From positions 1 to 15,076 of the forward strand of contig CAKRXU010000050.1 of assembly GCA_934424575.1 (NCBI GenBank): a DNA stretch of 15,076 nt, in the 5' to 3' direction. Of the stretch, positions 6,330-13,138 are shown one piece after another (the stretch's first letter is position 1; the number at the start of each line of letters is the position of its first letter). The position numbers and the translations under genes are program-made. The notes under the pieces were generated by a model that searched no databases, was not told the origin of the DNA, and saw only the letters and a list, made by a program, of their open reading frames with translations. This stretch comes from an uncultured Blautia sp. Its GTDB lineage: Bacteria > Bacillota > Clostridia > Lachnospirales > Lachnospiraceae.

Positions 6330-7175
6330 TTATTTTCTTTTTACCCCGCACTGAATTGCCTGTGTCGGACATACTTTCTTACATCTTCCACAACGAATAC
6401 ATTCCAAACTGTTCGGGTTTTCCACCGGATTTACTTCCATCTGACATGCTTTTGCACATTTTCCACAGTGAACGCATTTTTCTGCATCTACTCGATAGCG
6501 AAAAACAGAAACTTTATTAAATACAGAATAAAAAGCACCCAATGGACAGATATATTTACAGAATGGCCGGTAAATAATAATAGAGAGTATGATCGTAACC
6601 ACAAGAATCGTATTTTTCCATATAAAAAGCCATCCTATCGCACTGCGCATGGATTTATTCAGAAGCACCAGTGGAAGTCCTCCTTCCAGCGTACCCGCCG
6701 GGCAGATCAGCTTGCAGAAATACGGTGCTCCCTGTCCCATGATATCTACAACAAACATCGGAAGCAGGATCACAAATACCACAAAGATCACGTATTTTAA
6801 TTTGCGCAGCAGCTTATCTCCCCGAAACGTCCGGATCTTCTTTGGAAACGGGATTTTATTCAGCAAATCCTGTATCAGCCCAAACGGACAGAGGAATCCA
6901 CAGACAAGCCTTCCCAGTAAAGCCCCGACAAAAATCAGAAATCCAACTACATAATATGCCATTTTAAAGTTCCAGCTGCCGATCACTGCCTGAAGAGATC
7001 CAATCGGACAGGCACCTGTGGCGCCGGGACAGGAATAACAGTTCAGCCCCGGAACACACGCATGTTTCAACTTTCCAGTATAAATCTTACCCGTCACAAA
7101 TCCTGATACACGTCTGTTGGTAAGAAACGCCCACAGTGCCTGGATCCCGTGGCGCGGCCATTCATTGATTTTCAT
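6330..7175 (-). CDS. Membrane polyferredoxin, NapH/YccM-like 4Fe-4S protein, 281 aa
   Basis: Hydrophobic spans occur at about 72-100, 125-145 and 188-205. The cysteine groups (numbered from the chosen ATG) are an N-terminal C40-C46-C49-C56 cluster, the paired CGFLCPFG (C92, C96) and CKYICPLG (C206, C210) motifs typical of NapH/YccM proteins, and FCKLICPAG (C154, C158). A C-terminal 2x[4Fe-4S] ferredoxin follows (C234-C237-C240-C244 and C259-C262-C265-C269). Such proteins pass electrons across or along the membrane. I chose ATG 7173-7175 because relatives start close to this point. A TTG at 7194-7196 adds seven residues, overlaps the upstream gene and has GGAG just 4 bases ahead, so it remains possible. 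It is the last gene of the redox cassette and follows the CXXC mini-protein directly. Confidence 0.85.
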   Translation of the reverse strand: MKINEWPRHGIQALWAFLTNRRVSGFVTGKIYTGKLKHACVPGLNCYSCPGATGACPIGSLQAVIGSWNFKMAYYVVGFLIFVGALLGRLVCGFLCPFGLIQDLLNKIPFPKKIRTFRGDKLLRKLKYVIFVVFVILLPMFVVDIMGQGAPYFCKLICPAGTLEGGLPLVLLNKSMRSAIGWLFIWKNTILVVTIILSIIIYRPFCKYICPLGAFYSVFNKVSVFRYRVDAEKCVHCGKCAKACQMEVNPVENPNSLECIRCGRCKKVCPTQAIQCGVKRK

Positions 7176-7182
7176 TTTTTTA

Positions 7183-7335
7183 TTATCCAATTCCAATACA
7201 CTCCATACAGATATTGATTGCTTTTGTAAAGACTACATCCACTTCGCCCCGGTAAATTCCAAATATCATCAGGAGAATTCCCAGAATCGCCAGTGCAGGA
7301 CCTATCCACTTTGAATCTGTTATTTTTTTCATCAT
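7183..7335 (-). CDS. CD1871A-family CXXC-motif membrane mini-protein, 50 aa
   Basis: Start ATG-ATG at 7330-7335, stop TAA at 7183-7185. The peptide has a basic N-terminus (MMKKITDSKW), one membrane helix (about 11-28), the outer segment YRGEVDVVFTKAINIC, and the terminal motif CMECIGIG. This layout is the signature of the small CD1871A-type CXXC proteins found in clostridia. The two cysteines (C43, C46) would lie just outside the membrane, or in the cytoplasm if the topology is reversed. It lies 21 bp after the TlpA-like gene and touches the polyferredoxin gene, a context that argues for a redox role. The ribosome site is weak (AAAGATCAGAACA), so translation may be coupled to the upstream gene. 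Confidence 0.85.
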   Translation of the reverse strand: MMKKITDSKWIGPALAILGILLMIFGIYRGEVDVVFTKAINICMECIGIG

Positions 7336-7356
7336 TGTTCTGATCTTTCTATCAAA

Positions 7357-8532
7357 TTATTTTGAAATGTTTTCAAGTTCTTTTTCAACGATTTCTTTCC
7401 ATTCGTCCAGCGTATGGCTTCCTGAATATGTTTCTCCTACGATATTTCCTTCTTTGTCAACAAAAAATGTTTCAGGAAAGGCAGAGATACCGTTCAGACG
7501 TCCGTTCATCATTGTAGAATCCGGAATCAGGAATGGATAGGACGCTTTTGTTTTCTCCTGAAGAACACCGGCTTTTTTCACTGTAGCATCATCCTGTTTG
7601 CCGTCATCTCCTACTGTATCAAGAACTACACCAACAACACCCACTCCTTTTTCTTTCATCTCTTCATAGAGTTTCTCCAGTTCCGGAATCTCATTGACAC
7701 ATGGAGAACACCAGGTGGTAAAGATGTTTACCAGAGTCAGATCATAATCGCTGAATACTTTTTCTGTATAGTCCTTTCCGTCAATGCCCTTTGTCTCAAA
7801 CTTGCCTACAGTTGTGGAATCACCTGTATTGCTGGTGTCCTGCGGCTGATCAAAAGCAGAAAGCTGCTGGAATGGTATCATCTCTGTGAGTGTCACGTCG
7901 ATTTCTTCCACTTCCTTTTTCAGAGACTCATCTGCATCCTTGTTTGTGCTCAGATAATACTTATACTTTCCGTCACTGCTGCTTCCAATTTCTTTGTGCT
8001 CGGTACAGCCGGTGATCTTATCCAGTTCTTTCTCCGAATCTTCGTCATAAATTCCGATTACTCCGATTTTTGCAAGACTGTTGCACCAGTCATCATATGC
8101 TGTTCCAAGCTTGTCAACCTCTGCCTCTTTCTGTTCCTCGGTCATTTCACTCCAGCTTATATATGCATATTTAATTGCATCCGCATTATCATTCCATCCT
8201 TCATTGGTGATCATTGCAATGCTCTGCGCCTTTATCTGTTTAAGCAGTTCCTCAGGAAGCTTCATGTTGAGTCCAAGAAATGGATATTCATATGAATCCT
8301 GAGCCTGAACAGTTGTATCGGATGGTTTGAAAGTACCTTGTATAAAATCAGACGGGATTGCATCACCATCTGCTGCAACCGCATCTCCATCAACCACCAT
8401 CCCCGCTTCATCTGCCGGAACTGCCATTGCTTCTGTACTTTCTGCTGCCATTACAGACACACCGCCAAAGGTGGATGCTCCCAATACTGCTGCTGTCATA
8501 AGTGCTGTTATTTTTTTCATTCTGAATTTCAT
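7357..8532 (-). CDS. Secreted TlpA-type thioredoxin with novel N-terminal domain, 391 aa
   Basis: A signal peptide (about 1-29, ending VSVMA) without a lipobox cysteine indicates export. After an Asp/Ala-rich spacer, residues 80-225 form a helical, acidic region I cannot assign. Residues 240-391 are a TlpA/ResA-like thioredoxin fold with the active site TTWCSPC (C275, C278), cis-proline in AFPETFFVD (P353) and the redoxin-type insert. The only other cysteines are C150 and C176, both in the N-terminal region, where they could form a disulfide acted on by the thioredoxin part. The start is ATG 8530-8532, which has AAGGGAGA at a proper distance; a Met 22 codons earlier would bury the signal peptide. 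First gene of the cassette with the CXXC mini-protein and polyferredoxin. Confidence 0.88.
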   Translation of the reverse strand: MKFRMKKITALMTAAVLGASTFGGVSVMAAESTEAMAVPADEAGMVVDGDAVAADGDAIPSDFIQGTFKPSDTTVQAQDSYEYPFLGLNMKLPEELLKQIKAQSIAMITNEGWNDNADAIKYAYISWSEMTEEQKEAEVDKLGTAYDDWCNSLAKIGVIGIYDEDSEKELDKITGCTEHKEIGSSSDGKYKYYLSTNKDADESLKKEVEEIDVTLTEMIPFQQLSAFDQPQDTSNTGDSTTVGKFETKGIDGKDYTEKVFSDYDLTLVNIFTTWCSPCVNEIPELEKLYEEMKEKGVGVVGVVLDTVGDDGKQDDATVKKAGVLQEKTKASYPFLIPDSTMMNGRLNGISAFPETFFVDKEGNIVGETYSGSHTLDEWKEIVEKELENISK

Positions 8533-8618
8533 GATATATATATCTCCCTTCATATTTGTCCTGTAATTTATAAATTGTTTTGTGCTTTTATTATACACGC
8601 TTTGATTACTGTAACCGT

Positions 8619-8627
8619 ATTATATCA
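8619..8627 (-). promoter_or_regulatory. Extended -10 element, probable promoter of the TlpA cassette
   Basis: On the minus strand TGATATAAT is a perfect extended -10, giving a start near 8612 and an 80-base leader to the TlpA-like start codon. No good -35 is visible. A second TATAAT at 8590-8595 is an alternative. The divergent response-regulator promoter region is about 90 bp away. Confidence 0.45.
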
Positions 8628-8715
8628 TCCTGTCTATAAAATCTCTGTTAAGAAATCAAAAAAATCAAAATTTCTTCTTATACCTGTATTTTTTACGGGA
8701 ATTTTATATGGAACA

Positions 8716-8771
8716 TGATATGATAATACCAGAGTTCCAATATAAGCATTTTGGACCTCTACATCATATCA
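8716..8771. promoter_or_regulatory. Nested inverted repeat in the leader of the response regulator gene, overlapping an extended -10
   Basis: TGATATGAT (8716-8724) is exactly mirrored by ATCATATCA (8763-8771). Inside it, AGAGTTCCAA (8731-8740) pairs with TTGGACCTCT (8751-8760) with a single mismatch around a 10-base loop. The left outer arm reads as an extended -10 (TG-A-TATGAT), so RNA would begin near 8731 at the foot of the inner hairpin. The right outer arm ends four bases before AAAGGAG (8775-8781). It may be an autoregulatory operator, a leader RNA structure, or both. Confidence 0.55.
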
Positions 8772-8788
8772 GACAAAGGAGATTGCAC

Positions 8789-9466
8789 ATGCACATATTA
8801 GTGATAGAAGACGAAGAACAGCTCTGCTGCTCGATTGCAGAGGGACTTCGCATAAATGGATACGAAACAGATACCTGTTTTGATGGAGATGAGGGACTGG
8901 AATTGTGCCTGACCGAAAATTATGATCTGATTCTTCTGGATCTGAATCTTCCCGGCATAGATGGTCTGGAAATCCTGCGGCAGTTCCGGGAAATAAACTC
9001 CTTCACACCTGTTCTGATCCTTTCCGCCAGAGGACAGATCCAGGACAAAGTAGAAGGACTTGATCTTGGAGCAAATGACTATCTGACAAAGCCTTTTCAC
9101 TTCGAGGAACTGGAAGCCCGGATCCGCAGCCTGACACGGCGAAAATTTATTCAGGAAAATATCTGCCTGAAATGCGGACGTATCACCTTTGATACCCGTA
9201 CAAGAAAAGCCAGCATCGACAACGAAGAACTTTCTCTCACCCGGAAGGAAACCGCACTGCTGGAATATTTTATGCTTCACCAGAATCGTATCATCGGCCC
9301 GGAAGAACTGATCGAACATATCTGGGACGGAAGCGTCAACAGCTTCAGCAACTCCATACGTGTCCATATTTCTGCCCTTCGCAAAAAGCTGCGCACGGCT
9401 CTTGGCAATGATCCGATCCAGAATAGGATCGGACAGGGCTATATTCTGACGGAGGATCTGAAATGA
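8789..9466 (+). CDS. OmpR/PhoB-family response regulator, 225 aa
   Basis: The receiver domain (1-120) has the acidic pocket EDE (7-9), phospho-acceptor Asp51 in LILLDLNLPG, switch Ser79 and Lys101 in YLTKPF. A winged-helix Trans_reg_C domain (about 128-222) contains LTRKETALLEYF, the recognition segment SNSIRVHISALRKKL and the final GQGYIL. It would bind direct repeats in DNA as a phosphorylated dimer. I chose ATG 8789-8791 behind AAAGGAG; an upstream Met at 8708 has no ribosome site and precedes the receiver fold by 27 residues. It overlaps the kinase gene by 4 bp (ATGA). The redox cassette is transcribed divergently and is a candidate target. Confidence 0.94.
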   Translation: MHILVIEDEEQLCCSIAEGLRINGYETDTCFDGDEGLELCLTENYDLILLDLNLPGIDGLEILRQFREINSFTPVLILSARGQIQDKVEGLDLGANDYLTKPFHFEELEARIRSLTRRKFIQENICLKCGRITFDTRTRKASIDNEELSLTRKETALLEYFMLHQNRIIGPEELIEHIWDGSVNSFSNSIRVHISALRKKLRTALGNDPIQNRIGQGYILTEDLK

Positions 9467-10656
9467 AAGAAAATCATACAATAAAAAATCCACTGAAGAA
9501 ACGCTCTCTGCAGTGGCGGCTGACTTTGCTCATCACTCTGCTTGTAACCATCACCTGCATTCTGATGTATTTTTTCATCAGTAATTCCGCTGTCACCGGA
9601 ATGGAAAATCTTGAAAGCTACATCGTACAGATTAATGAAACTGACTCCACACCAATCACTCTCAATCTAGATCCATCCATATTGTTTCCGGATCTTTCCA
9701 ATCAGGTGCAGGCGACCAAAGACTTATTTCGCATCAGAAGCATGATCGCTACCGGCATTATTATTCTTCTAAGCAGTATCGGAACTTATTTCATCAGCCG
9801 CCGTGCACTGACTCCTTTGCATGACCTCAGTACAAAAATTGGTAAAATACAGGCGCAGAATCTTTCAGAATCTCTGGAAATACCAGACAGTAACGACGAA
9901 ATTTCCCAGCTGACTGCTTCTTTTAATAAAATGCTCTCTCGTCTGGATGATGCATTCACTGCACAGAAGCAGTTTTCTGCCAGTGCCGCACATGAGCTTC
10001 GGACTCCGCTTGCCGTCATGCAGACAAATCTGGAAGTTTTTGCCCGCAAAAAGACACCTTCCACAGAAGAATACCAGGAGATTTTCTCCTTGATTCAGGA
10101 ACAGACCGGGCGTCTTTCTCATCTGGCAGAGATTCTTCTCGATATGACCGGTATTCAGACGGTTGAACGCTCTGAGACAATTTCGCTGGCAGAGCTTACA
10201 GAGGAAGTTTTCTGTGATCTGGCTTCAGTGGCTGAGCAGAAGCAAATTGAATTGATCCAAAAAGATGGCGACTGTACTGTTATCGGAAGTTATCTTCTTC
10301 TCTACCGTGCTGTGTATAATCTCGTGGAAAATGCTATCAAATATAACCATCCTTCAGGAAAAGTAACTGTAACTCTCCATCCGGGAAAAGTCATTCTGGA
10401 TGCCTCTTCACAGCCTCATCCGGCAGACTGTGCTTTCATTGAAATCTCTGACACCGGCATTGGAATTTCTCCTGAATATCAGGAAAAAATCTTCGCCCCG
10501 TTTTTCCGCGTAGACAAATCCCGAAGCCGTGCCATGGGTGGTGCCGGTCTTGGACTCGCCCTCGTAACCGAAATTGCCAGACAACATAGCGGACAGGTAA
10601 AAGTGCTCGAAAGCAATGAGAAAGGCAGCACGATCGCACTCATGCTGCCTCTATAA
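9463..10656 (+). CDS. Sensor histidine kinase, 397 aa, partner of the upstream regulator
   Basis: Two membrane helices (about 20-42 and 92-112) frame a short (~50 residue) extracellular loop, so the sensor domain is small. A HAMP linker (113-165) follows. The dimerisation domain has the phospho-acceptor His177 in SAAHELRTPL. The ATP-binding domain has the N box NLVENAIKYN (286-295, Asn290), G1 DTGIGI (330-335) and G2 GGAGLGLAL (359-367). It is an orthodox kinase of the EnvZ/PhoR type. The start codon overlaps the regulator stop, indicating translational coupling. The signal is unknown; the small loop has no cysteine, which argues against direct thiol sensing outside the cell. Confidence 0.94.
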   Translation: MKENHTIKNPLKKRSLQWRLTLLITLLVTITCILMYFFISNSAVTGMENLESYIVQINETDSTPITLNLDPSILFPDLSNQVQATKDLFRIRSMIATGIIILLSSIGTYFISRRALTPLHDLSTKIGKIQAQNLSESLEIPDSNDEISQLTASFNKMLSRLDDAFTAQKQFSASAAHELRTPLAVMQTNLEVFARKKTPSTEEYQEIFSLIQEQTGRLSHLAEILLDMTGIQTVERSETISLAELTEEVFCDLASVAEQKQIELIQKDGDCTVIGSYLLLYRAVYNLVENAIKYNHPSGKVTVTLHPGKVILDASSQPHPADCAFIEISDTGIGISPEYQEKIFAPFFRVDKSRSRAMGGAGLGLALVTEIARQHSGQVKVLESNEKGSTIALMLPL

Positions 10657-10668
10657 GAGCAGAGCCAC

Positions 10669-10735
10669 CGGGGACGATATTAAAGCCACTGAAGACGGAG
10701 TTGAATACCATCAAACTCCGTCCCCAGTAGTTTTA
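10669..10735. terminator. Bidirectional terminator / REP-like palindrome between convergent genes
   Basis: GACGGAGTT (10694-10702) pairs perfectly with AACTCCGTC (10714-10722) around an 11-base loop, and outer ACT/AGT triplets extend it across a 3x3 internal loop. An upstream GGGGACG (10670-10676) can pair alternatively with CGTCCCC (10719-10725). The plus strand continues AGTAGTTTT. The palindrome separates the converging kinase gene and secreted-protein gene. The GGGGACGGAG-type core resembles REP palindromes associated with RAYT transposases, but no transposase is present. Confidence 0.65.
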
Positions 10736-11962
10736 AAGACTTAATGAAGTCAGTATTGTATTGATCGTATCTATATTTTGTTCATAGCCGCTACCTGTTA
10801 CACAGAATACATACTGTTTATTTGTCGGATGAAAAAACATAATCGCACTGCAATTATCTGCTTCACCTCTGTACCTTACACATCCAATTCCATTGATCGT
10901 AACAATACCATCCAGCTGAAAATCGCTATTCTGAATTACAGCCGCAATATCTTCCAATGTTTCTGCACCATCACTGTACGCCCAGACAACGGAAACTGCC
11001 GGTGAATTTTCTATCCCGGAAGTATCTCCGGCAATATAAAGTACGCCTTGATCTGTGTCTTCCTGTGTCAATTCATACGTACTCCAATCACTTGGAAGAT
11101 ACAGCTGAAATCCATCCTGAAACGGAACCCACGTTCCACTATACGATGCTTTTGTCTCATCAAAAACAATATCACTTCCATCTGCATGCTCTTCTGTAGT
11201 GTCTCCCGCAATTCCAACAATACTTCCAACCGTTCCACCGGAAACGACACTATTTGCTGAAGAGGGTTCCTGCTGTACAGCATCATCGGCTGCCTGTTGA
11301 ATATCCTCCAGCGTTTTCTCTGCTCCTCCTGTTACAGAACGCTCACTGTCCACATGATTTGCGTAATCGCTGTCACCTCCGGCAAGATAAGCCATACTTC
11401 CAGCCACCTGTTCCAGCATATCTCCTGTGTAATATCCCAGCGACTCTATCTCTTTTGTTCCAAACATATAAGTTCTATCATTTTCACTGAAAAACAGTCT
11501 TCTGTCACGTACTACATATCCGCTCGTAGTATACGTATAACCAATTTTTGTAAAGATACGTCCTTCCAGTTCTACTGTATCCATGTCTTCTGATACTTGC
11601 AGATCACTGTAGTTTTCCGCCATATACTTTGTAAATTCATTCACAAAGTTAACAGACGCTGCATCATATTTTCCAATGATCACATAAGGAATAGACTCAT
11701 CTGCCATCGCGTAAATATAAACAAATCCATCATCCTGGCGAATCGCAGTATAATCAGAAACCTGGACAGAAATCCCTATATCATCCAATGCTATAACATC
11801 TCCCTGAGGCATCTGTTCTGACTCTGACTGTACAACCGTATTTTCTTCAACTGCCATACTTCCCACCATTGCAGCATATACTGGAAGGGCACTTCCTGCC
11901 ACCAGACCTGCTGTTACAAAAAACGTAACTACTTTTTTGCCTATGCGCGCTGTTTTTTTCAT
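10733..11962 (-). CDS. Secreted protein with two PsbP/Mog1-like domains, 409 aa, function unknown
   Basis: A signal peptide (1-30, ending LPVYA) exports the protein; no lipobox or wall anchor follows. Two alpha/beta regions of similar plan are joined by an acidic, low-complexity linker (about 196-268). Region one (55-195) contains VYIYAMADES and VNEFTKYMAENY. Region two (273-409) contains GTWVPFQDGFQLYLPSDW (276-293), TLEDIAAVIQ (335-344) and ends in TINTILTSL. Such patterns recall PsbP/Mog1-fold proteins; this is inference from the look of the sequence. The start is ATG 11960-11962, whose ribosome site AAAGGAGG overlaps the stop of the preceding gene; more upstream Met codons would hide the signal peptide. 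Last gene of the operon led by the HTH regulator. Confidence 0.75.
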   Translation of the reverse strand: MKKTARIGKKVVTFFVTAGLVAGSALPVYAAMVGSMAVEENTVVQSESEQMPQGDVIALDDIGISVQVSDYTAIRQDDGFVYIYAMADESIPYVIIGKYDAASVNFVNEFTKYMAENYSDLQVSEDMDTVELEGRIFTKIGYTYTTSGYVVRDRRLFFSENDRTYMFGTKEIESLGYYTGDMLEQVAGSMAYLAGGDSDYANHVDSERSVTGGAEKTLEDIQQAADDAVQQEPSSANSVVSGGTVGSIVGIAGDTTEEHADGSDIVFDETKASYSGTWVPFQDGFQLYLPSDWSTYELTQEDTDQGVLYIAGDTSGIENSPAVSVVWAYSDGAETLEDIAAVIQNSDFQLDGIVTINGIGCVRYRGEADNCSAIMFFHPTNKQYVFCVTGSGYEQNIDTINTILTSLSL

Positions 11963-11978
11963 GCTCCTGTTCCTCCTT

Positions 11979-13121
11979 TCAATTTGGATAAAGCTGTGTG
12001 GTTCCGGCCGGTTGGTCCGTACCATTAGATACATAAACATTTCCAAGATCATCTGCGTACACATGATCATAAGAAGTCGGTATTTTTACATGCTCTCCAT
12101 CCGGCAATGTATAATCGTTCTGTGAATAGATATAATCCGTAAAACGTTCTGCATCGTAAGTAGAATCGTTCCCTATCGATGCACTGACACTGTCCTGACA
12201 GTAATCTCCGATCTGTGACATACTGGAACTGCCACTGTACTGCATGATCTGCGTTCTTGCATCTATAAAGGCCTGCACAAACTGATCTGTCATTGCTGTA
12301 TTCAAAACAAACTGCTCAAAATCCGCGTAACTGTTTTCATATTCATTTTCCGGCGTCAACATAAAAAATGTAAATGGCGATTCCCATGCGACAAAAGCAG
12401 TATGTGCAGTTGTATAGATCATATCTGCTGTCGAAGAAAGCTGTACTCCATTTGTTGTCGTCAATATCGTAAACCGAAACGGTATCTGATCCAATGTAAG
12501 TTCATAAGTCCTCTCCGCCATTCCACTATAACTTCCATCTACCTGAAATCCACTTCCCTGTACCAGTTGCTGATTTTGCTGATAGTTTAAATTAGCCGAT
12601 TCATCCAACATTTTCTGCTGACTCGGTGTAATCTCTGCCTGACTGAGTAATTCTGCCTGATTCCCATCCAGAATATTTTCTGTCATATAATCACAGTATT
12701 CTTCTGCCTTCATAAAATGTAACATTGGCACCATTGTCTGTGCATCAAACCCACCATCCTGGTGCTGGTTATAAGATACACCTCCCATTGAATAATCCAG
12801 CATATGCTCATAAGACACTGGTGAATAAAAGCCAAATATCGTGTTCTGATCCGCACTCATTGCAGTCAGATAAACCTGTGCCGGAGCAGAAGCACTCTGC
12901 CACTTTCCACACCATGTCACATCCCCACTTACTGTATAATCTATCGGTACATAACCTCTGGCTGCGGTTTTCCCCGTTGAACTGTCCTGTATAGTCTGCA
13001 CTTTATATGAGCGTCCTCCATTATTTCCCAGTGCCCATATATCTTGCGGACCAGTCATACTAACCACAAAACTTCCTGCAACAGCTGCCAGTATAAACCC
13101 TTCTATTTTTTTCCGTTTCAT
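11979..13121 (-). CDS. Secreted hypothetical protein, 380 aa
   Basis: A basic N-terminus and hydrophobic stretch (1-30, ending DIWA) form a signal peptide. The mature part is polar, Gln/Ser/Tyr-rich and mostly beta-like. It has a Gln-rich helix (about 155-190) and a C-terminal block with YTLPDGEHVKIPTSYDHVY (337-355) and DDLGNVYVSNGTDQP. I know of uncharacterised secreted proteins with a similar ending in several phyla but no function. Cysteines at 71, 143 and 308 are not in a recognisable motif. The ATG at 13119-13121 is preceded by AAGGAGGGG; longer in-frame starts would overlap the regulator gene and lack a ribosome site. The gene follows the HTH regulator by 17 bp and precedes the second secreted protein by 16 bp. 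Confidence 0.75.
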   Translation of the reverse strand: MKRKKIEGFILAAVAGSFVVSMTGPQDIWALGNNGGRSYKVQTIQDSSTGKTAARGYVPIDYTVSGDVTWCGKWQSASAPAQVYLTAMSADQNTIFGFYSPVSYEHMLDYSMGGVSYNQHQDGGFDAQTMVPMLHFMKAEEYCDYMTENILDGNQAELLSQAEITPSQQKMLDESANLNYQQNQQLVQGSGFQVDGSYSGMAERTYELTLDQIPFRFTILTTTNGVQLSSTADMIYTTAHTAFVAWESPFTFFMLTPENEYENSYADFEQFVLNTAMTDQFVQAFIDARTQIMQYSGSSSMSQIGDYCQDSVSASIGNDSTYDAERFTDYIYSQNDYTLPDGEHVKIPTSYDHVYADDLGNVYVSNGTDQPAGTTQLYPN

Positions 13122-13138
13122 ATTCCCCTCCTTTTTCT

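Noticed and set aside
8609..8648. CTGT-containing direct repeats as response-regulator binding sites
   Set aside because: Three CTGT occurrences have irregular spacing (21 and 15 bases) and little shared flanking sequence.
8708..8788. Upstream ATG at 8708 as start of the response regulator
   Set aside because: No ribosome site, lies inside the -10/palindrome region, and adds 27 residues ahead of the normal receiver start.
8798..9493. 231-aa open frame on the minus strand opposite the response regulator
   Set aside because: It lies opposite a convincing receiver/winged-helix gene, has no ribosome site, and its residues are a shadow of the regulator codons.
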